Positions 58,539 to 64,000 of a stretch of DNA of 64,000 nt are shown here, piece by piece; within the stretch, counting starts at the first letter, position 1; the number at the start of each line of letters is the position of its first letter. The notes under the pieces are model-generated. The model saw only the letters and a program-made list of their open reading frames with translations, did not search any database and was not told where the DNA came from. The stretch lies in contig JAAVTG010000433.1 in NCBI GenBank assembly GCA_011947345.1, positions 1 to 64,000 of the forward strand, given 5' to 3'. This DNA comes from Phytophthora quininea. Taxonomy: Eukaryota; Oomycota; Peronosporomycetes; Peronosporales; Peronosporaceae. Made by a program: the position numbers and the translations under genes.

Positions 58539-59751
58539 CTACGCGTTTTTCTTGGGTGCTGGTCCTTTTCCCCGTGCAAACTTCGACATGATAGCGGACG
58601 CCCTGCAAACAAACGCAAGAACAAAGTCAGTACGATGAGTCGTATGTTTTTATTCTGCACGAGAGCACCTACTTGAGCAGTTCATCTGGTACGCGTCCTG
58701 GAAACTCATATGAAAACCCCTTCAGTTGCCGCTCAAACTTGCTCAAGGTGCCTGGCACTTTCGGTGGAACGGAAGCTAGCTCAGCTTGGTGTGTCCACTG
58801 CGTCAGCACTTCGCAGATCTCCGTAAAGAGAGCCCAGCGCTCTTCACTTCTCGGAGGGTTCTTCCCAGACTTCTGACGCGCTTTGTACAGTCGAATATCG
58901 CGATGAAAGTCTTTAGCCAAATTCCCAAGAGGTCCAGCGATGTTGTCGGGGTCCAACGCTCCATTTCGGGATCGCATACTGTTCGCGAAGCTTCTCATCG
59001 ATTGTAGTAAATCGCTACAATTTGCACTGGAGTGCTCTTGAAGTGCTTTGTGCGCATTTTGCAACTCAGATCCTGACAGAGCTGGCGGTAGATGCGAATA
59101 GCTCTTTCCATACAGCAGAATTTTCTCAACATTCTTGACCATCTTCGTGATCCACTTTTTGTCGGTCTTGGTCAGTTGACTCTGTGCACGTTCCGCAACT
59201 CTAGGGAGCATAACCACAGCATCCACGAAGCTCGTTGCAAAAGCAGCAGTCGGTGTGCCTCCGTCTTGAAGGAATTTCACCATGAAAATCACAGCACTGG
59301 TGCTGCAGGTATGCACTTGGTTCATCACTTGAGTGAGCTGCTTGTCGTCTGCTTGGTCATCCAAATTTGCAGCTTGCTCCACAACTCCAGCGAATTTCTT
59401 CGTGCTATTGCTAAGCTGCTTCAGTCGAGCTGCTGCCGCACTTGGGTCCAACGTTCCAATTGGAGGCCTAGTGTTGTCTTCAGTACCATGGGATTTCTCA
59501 ATCTCTTCGGTCTCAGCACAGGGAAACTCATGCTTGACTGAATTCGATTCATTCTTTACAGCATTTTGCTGGGAAGTTGAGGCGGTTGCTGCAATGGAAT
59601 GCGCAGCGGAGCGAAGTTGGTTTTGTAGACTGTCGATGCTGCTAAGAACTTGAGCAATTGATGCTGAAGCTGCAGAGATTGTGGGGCTTCCACTACGTGT
59701 AGCTGCTAGGATGTCAGAAAGCTGTTGCTCAATCTGTCGCAAAGTGTCCAT
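58539..59751 (-). CDS. H-family protein H6: single-unit member, intact frame
   Basis: Start at 59751 (MDTLRQIEQQLSDILAATRS). Exon 1 is one unbroken frame: coiled coil (VLSSIDSLQNQLRSAAHSI), an acidic linker (CAETEEIEKSHGTED, a weak version of the acidic motif), then the helical unit (LKQLSNSTKKFAGVVEQAAN, DKKWITKMVKNVEKIL, RSEERWALFTEICEVLTQW). It ends FPGRVPDELLK at a phase-2 intron. The short last exon reads A-S-A-I-M-S-K-F-A-R-G-K-G-P-A-P-K-K-N-A, a basic tail not seen in H5. It is the cleanest H gene in the window and the best basis for structure prediction. It lies 105 bp downstream of CRN4 on the same strand. Confidence 0.78.
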
Positions 59752-59856
59752 CGTGACGGCCACCAAGCAAGTTGATGAATGACAGCCAAGAATATCCTAG
59801 AAGCATAAAACCCTATATATGGAATGAAGCTGTTCGACTCTTGCCAAGCCTCGAAG

Positions 59857-61161
59857 TCACCATTTCCTCGGCTTCTTGGACACTTTTTCGTCTCCCTCTC
59901 TTTCCCAACACCCCTTTATCATCCCATTCTGCGATCTCGATAAAGATAACAGCTTTTCCTGCCCCTCCTGTTGTAGGTGCTTGTTCATTCAATGGGTCTT
60001 TTCGTGCATCCATGAGCAGTGAGAAGCCCTCCAGCATCTCGAGATGTTTTACAACATAGCCTGTTGCAGATTGACCTCTTCCAGAAGAGCGGCTACTGTC
60101 TCCGGTGGCAACGCAAAATCCCCTTTTCGTATAGTTTTCATCACGACCACGTGAACTTTAGTAGACACTGGAACATGACCGACAGTATCATTCAACGACG
60201 GTGAATCTTTGCACTCACCAGATAGAGTAATCTGGAGCTCCATTCTCTCGGCAGTACGAGTGCGTTGCATGTTGGCGAACCGAACACCCTTCGCATTCCA
60301 ATACGTCACAAACTCGGCGGGCCATTCTACACCCGGGGCAGCAAGATAGAGGATGATAGTATCGTTGTTTCCATCATCGACGGGAAATTCCATTGAACCA
60401 AGAACGTCGCGAACCCCCAATTCGTACAGCAGTCGACCCAAAAACCTGAGAACTTCGTTCCACCAAATCCGTCGTGTTGACTAACAACAACGCGCCTTTA
60501 ATGCAGTCCCATCGCGCCCTCTCTGGGCTGTGCGTTAAATGCTTTGTACACATCTTGTTCCATCTCGTCCCACGCAGTGCACAGCACGTAAAACACGTCG
60601 ACAACCCCGCTGGCCTGCACGTTGAACGTCATTTGCGCCGTCCCCGTGCCCGAGGAATTCTTCAAGACGGCGAACGGCATCTTCGTTTTATGTTGTTTCT
60701 CTTTCTGGAGAACCTCCATCACCTCTTTCACCTTGTCCGAGTCCTTGAGAAGTTCTGCAGTTTGTTTGAATGTCTTGAAGGCGTTGTTTTGGTCTATCTC
60801 GACGATGCAACAGTGGTGTGGGGTCATCACCAGGATGTGTACGGGAACTGGCGGAAGACCATTACCAAACACTCCTGAACTGTTTTCCTAGCCCTCAGCG
60901 CATCGTCTTCAATGGCCACGATGTCGGCGGTCTCTTTGGAGTCACTCCTCTTTCCACATCCATCTCCAGCGAGCGGAAAGAGTCATCAGTGAGTCATGAG
61001 CCGCCCGCTTTCTTGGGAAGGAAAAGCCGCAGTATGTTTTCGTCGACACCTCTCAAGCCATTAATCTTCGTCTTCAGTACTGCCATTGTGTCGCTCTCAT
61101 CCACTTGAACGTAGAACACATCCCCGAATAAGGCAATGATGGTGCAGTACAGAGCCACCAT
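59857..61161 (-). pseudogene. CRN4: Crinkler pseudogene with nonsense codon, dead P-loop and large deletion
   Basis: Header start at 61161 (MVALYCTIIALFGDVFYVQV) with LRLFLPKKAGGS, followed at once by TGA where CRN1 and CRN3 have a Trp codon. H-I-L-V-M-T-P is present. The P-loop reads SSGTGTAQ, the same double change as in CRN1. About 20 residues after K-A-F-N the sequence jumps to the C-terminal domain (QHDGFGG-like, GRLLYELGVRDVLGSMEF), so Walker B and the middle region are gone. The terminus keeps an S-K-K-P-R-K motif in a shifted frame. Divergent from H4 with 131 bp between starts. Confidence 0.8.
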
Positions 61162-61292
61162 CTCGCAAATTCACTTGTGTCTCTCATTCCACAGCGCCGA
61201 CATTATCAACCAGATTGATGCCACAAAAATAGCATTAAAAATCTCAAGTGAATATTGTGATTTGTTAGTGATAATTTCACGGTACGGCAGAT

Positions 61293-63950
61293 ATGGCTGT
61301 CGCTGCCAAGCTGCGGGATGTGGAGGCGCAGCTCTCTCGAGTGACTCAAGTGGTGCAATTACATGTACAAATGACCGACACGATTGGAGAGGGGGAGAGG
61401 GGGCCCCGAGGAGCTGTCAGCGTTGGTAAAGAGGGTGGAGCGAGCGCAGAACGAACTGCAGACGGCGACGGCACAATTCTTGGTGTTGGTGCAACATTTA
61501 CGGCCACAAACACAGGAGAAGGTTTGTTGTCAAGAAGGTAAATATTATCATTATTTTTAATTTATGGATAATTGTAGGTTGACGATGAAGATACAGAGAC
61601 GGAGGACGAATTTGAAGCCAGTGAACAAGTTCAAGTTAAAGTGGAGAAACAAGAAGTTCTGGGCGGGGAGAGTGGGGACATGGAGGAAAATTCAAACGTG
61701 TTGGATACTGTTCATAATACTGCTGAAGAGAAATGTGAGGTTGAAACCCAACCAACTGCGCGGGAGGAATGCCAATTGTTTGCGAGTTTCGTATTCCTCA
61801 AGTACGTGTTCGGGGTCCCAACAATAAAGAGACGACCAAGGAAGATCCCCAACAAACTCAAGGACGTGGAGTACATGATCACACACTTGAAAGACTCTCC
61901 GAGGTCGGCGTTCAGTGCCGTCCTAAAAGACTACGCGTTCGCTGCGAATTCTTTATTTCTCAGATGTTTAAGGTGTGGGAATGTGATGCTGAACGAGGCT
62001 GTGAAGTTTGCAGATGTGAGTGTGGCTGTCTCGATGTTCCTAATACGTGTCGAGTCCGATCTTCGAAAACATAGCTGGATCATGCAGTTCGTGCATTACC
62101 TTACCAGCATTTGTGCTGCTGCAAAGACTACACAGTTTGCGGACGTATTGTCGCCTCTGGAGCAATGCCGTGACGATATCGTCATATTTTGTTGTGAAAC
62201 ATTTTCAAACGACGTGGACGATGCTCTAAGAACATGTTCTGACAGATTCCTGAAACCCCGCAAGAGTGATCATAACACTAGGATAAATAATCAGAAAAGT
62301 CATTGTGTTAATGCAACGAAGAATGACAAAATGCTAGAGGTGTATCTCCGGAGTGCTGCCGAGGTCAAGAGTGCTACAAGTGACAAGATGCAAGACCAAG
62401 AAGGAGACACCCTCAAGACGACAAAAGCCGGTTTGCTTTGAAGAAATGGTCGGTTGTTGTACAAGAATTTTGTCAGGACGCCAACCTGGAGTTTCTCTTC
62501 TGTCTGGTACGACATGCTGTAGACCGAGAGTTGGCTTTGTCCTTTGCAGAAGGTACAACACACGCAGTGTCTATTGTTACGACAAAAGCTTACGGATTCC
62601 AACCTGAGTGGGTACTTCAAGCAGTAATGGCTTTGGATGCCATCTCCAAGCTGGCGGAGGGATCAATCTTAGCTAGCGCTCTTCAGCCAGTCCGGGACGG
62701 TCGGAATGCTCTGCTACGTTATTGCGAGTCGATGATATCTGGTTGTTTAGATGAATTGGCGTCCTCTATCACGCATTATGAAGCAGAAAAGCCCAAACAA
62801 GTGGGAATGCGAGTCGCCAAGATATTTCACAGGACTTTGCTGCACTACGTGCTGAGCAGCAAGTTGGGTGATACAACGCCGTGGACAGAAGAGCAATGGA
62901 AATCTGTTAGTGGCATTGGTCTTACGTTCGCAAAGTGGACGGAAATGGAAATTCAAACGCTGCAGGCCAAGGAATGGTACAAAATGCGAGGTTGCTTTGA
63001 AGAATTTGACGCTCAATTTCCAGGGAGGCTACCCGAGGCTGTGCTCTTGTAAGTAATTGTATTGATAGTGGAGATCGTGCTGAACAAGCTAACACTATTG
63101 TGGCTTCCTTAGGCTGTGGGACAAACTCAAGACCGCACGGAATGATACTTCCGCTACACCAAGGCTGAAACGATCTCTACCAGAGACAGAGGCTGAATAT
63201 CCTGCGTCTAAGCGGGTTTTGATGGGGAATGTTGAAGAATCAAATCTCAGCGCGCCGGTCGAACATTATCTTGGATTGATCCTAGATCTCCGCGCCAAAT
63301 TCGTGGCTGGCAACGTGCCATTATTCAGCATGGCTAAAGATGCCAGAATGTTGCTCAGTAGGGCAATACAAGTCAACAAGATATTCGTCGACTGCAATGG
63401 AGAGGTTGACGAAGCCACAATGATGGCATTTAGCGAAGCTTCGGACTATTTGTCGAGGTTGTATTGTCTGAGTCTATGGGATTGCACTGGACGCTCAAGT
63501 TTGACCTGTATCTTGAGGCAGTTTACCAGCATCGTTAAGAAGCCGAAGAGTTTGGCCCCAATTGTACCATCGCTTGCTGTTAGTCGGTCGAGACTTCAAG
63601 AATATTGGACAAAGCATTTCGCAAACCCGTTCGAGTCGATGCGGAGACACATTGAAGAAACGGAGAAGCTCTTTCCAGAGTTGGACCCTCGTGATTTCGA
63701 GGACCGAGTGCGGCAATTAATTCGTAAGCTGTGCGATTCTTGCGAAAGCAGTCTAGTCGCTGCACGGAAGGAGAGCCGTATTGAGGAAGTTCGAGCGAAT
63801 CTGATGGAGATTAGCCTCGTGCTGACTCGCTGGCTGGAGCGTGTCGAGACAAGCAACTTCGAAAAGGAAAGTCTGTCGTTGCTATTGTCAAAGCTGAACA
63901 GACTGGAGCTGGGTGTGCCAGCAAGTATCCCAGACACTTTATTACGGTAA
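61293..63950 (+). CDS. H-family protein H4, three units, end near or beyond the window
   Basis: Exon 1 (61293-61521): KLRDVEAQLSRVTQVVQLHV, then, after a break in the G/C runs near 61395, VERAQNELQTATAQFLVLVQ. A phase-0 intron leads to V-D-D-E-D-T-E-T-E-D-E at 61578. Unit 1 lacks its QW/FP-x-x-P end: a Lys/Asn/Ser stretch joins it to a linker (KMLEVYLRSAAEVKS) like that before unit 2 in H2. A break near 62438 follows. Unit 2 has TPWTEEQWKSV and ends FPGRLPEAVLL at a phase-2 GTAAGT intron (63049-63112). Unit 3 opens with KRSLPETEAEYPASKR and ends VPASIPDTLLR at a GTAAGC donor (63947). The expected short last exon probably lies outside the window, because the only acceptor left would give a 26-nt intron. 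Confidence 0.72.
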
Positions 63951-64000
63951 GCTGACTGCTAGCACTCCTTAGTCGGCTGAAGTTTCTAACGTCATGTTGA

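Noticed and set aside
63947..63972. Final H4 exon ending exactly at the window edge
   Set aside because: It would need a 26-nt intron, far shorter than any other here; the true last exon is probably outside.

Overview
The window looks like oomycete genomic DNA, most probably Phytophthora or a close relative. The evidence is a ribosomal protein gene with short spliceosomal introns and an oomycete-type initiator, five Crinkler (CRN) effector loci carrying LFLPK and H-x-L-x-x-x-P header motifs, RXLR/WY-type secreted effector genes and remnants, a Crypton-like tyrosine recombinase, a pogo-like DDE transposase and LINE remnants. Introns are short (about 55-95 nt, one longer), GT-AG, often with a CTAAC/CTGAC branch site.

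Layout. 0-4.8 kb is conserved: a 3' gene end, ribosomal protein eL20, and a membrane-anchored protein with two SET domains. 4.8-15.5 kb holds four minus-strand paralogues of an uncharacterised coiled-coil family (here 'W family', after its W/GRG/KPxW N-terminal domain), a small Thr/Pro-rich secreted protein, and the first member (H1) of a second uncharacterised family ('H family', modular helical repeats). 15.5-18.4 kb returns to conserved genes: a Tesmin/CXC regulator and a cysteine-rich, probably GPI-anchored secreted protein. 18.6-31.2 kb is an accessory block: CRN1, H2, H3, CRN5 and CRN2, of which 18.6-28.6 kb is an ancient large inverted duplication centred near 24.58 kb. 31.2-45.9 kb is gene-poor transposon debris. 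46-49.5 kb has one RXLR/WY effector and remnants of three others. 49.8-52.8 kb is LINE and coiled-coil debris. 53.5-64 kb is a second CRN/H block: CRN3, H7 remnant, H5, H6, CRN4, H4.

Best candidate for an undescribed system: the H family. Each member has an N-terminal coiled coil, a phase-0 intron, an acidic motif of the form D-x-D-T-E-T-E/D-D-E, then one to three helical units. Every unit ends in F/Y-P-x-R-x-P-x-x-L-L or a close variant, and is followed at once by a phase-2 intron. Symmetric phase-2 exons let whole units be gained or lost without breaking frame, and H3 seems to have lost its middle unit this way. The W family carries what looks like the same coiled coil and, in W4, the same acidic exon after an intron. 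W4 and H1 are divergent 72 bp apart, and four of five CRN loci sit beside an H gene. CRN and H genes therefore appear to duplicate together.

Caution: nearly all multi-exon or effector genes show -1 frameshifts, most of them explained by one base missing from a homopolymer run. This also affects conserved genes such as the CXC regulator, so uncorrected assembly error is at least as likely as pseudogenisation. Genes are reported over their full span with the breaks noted.
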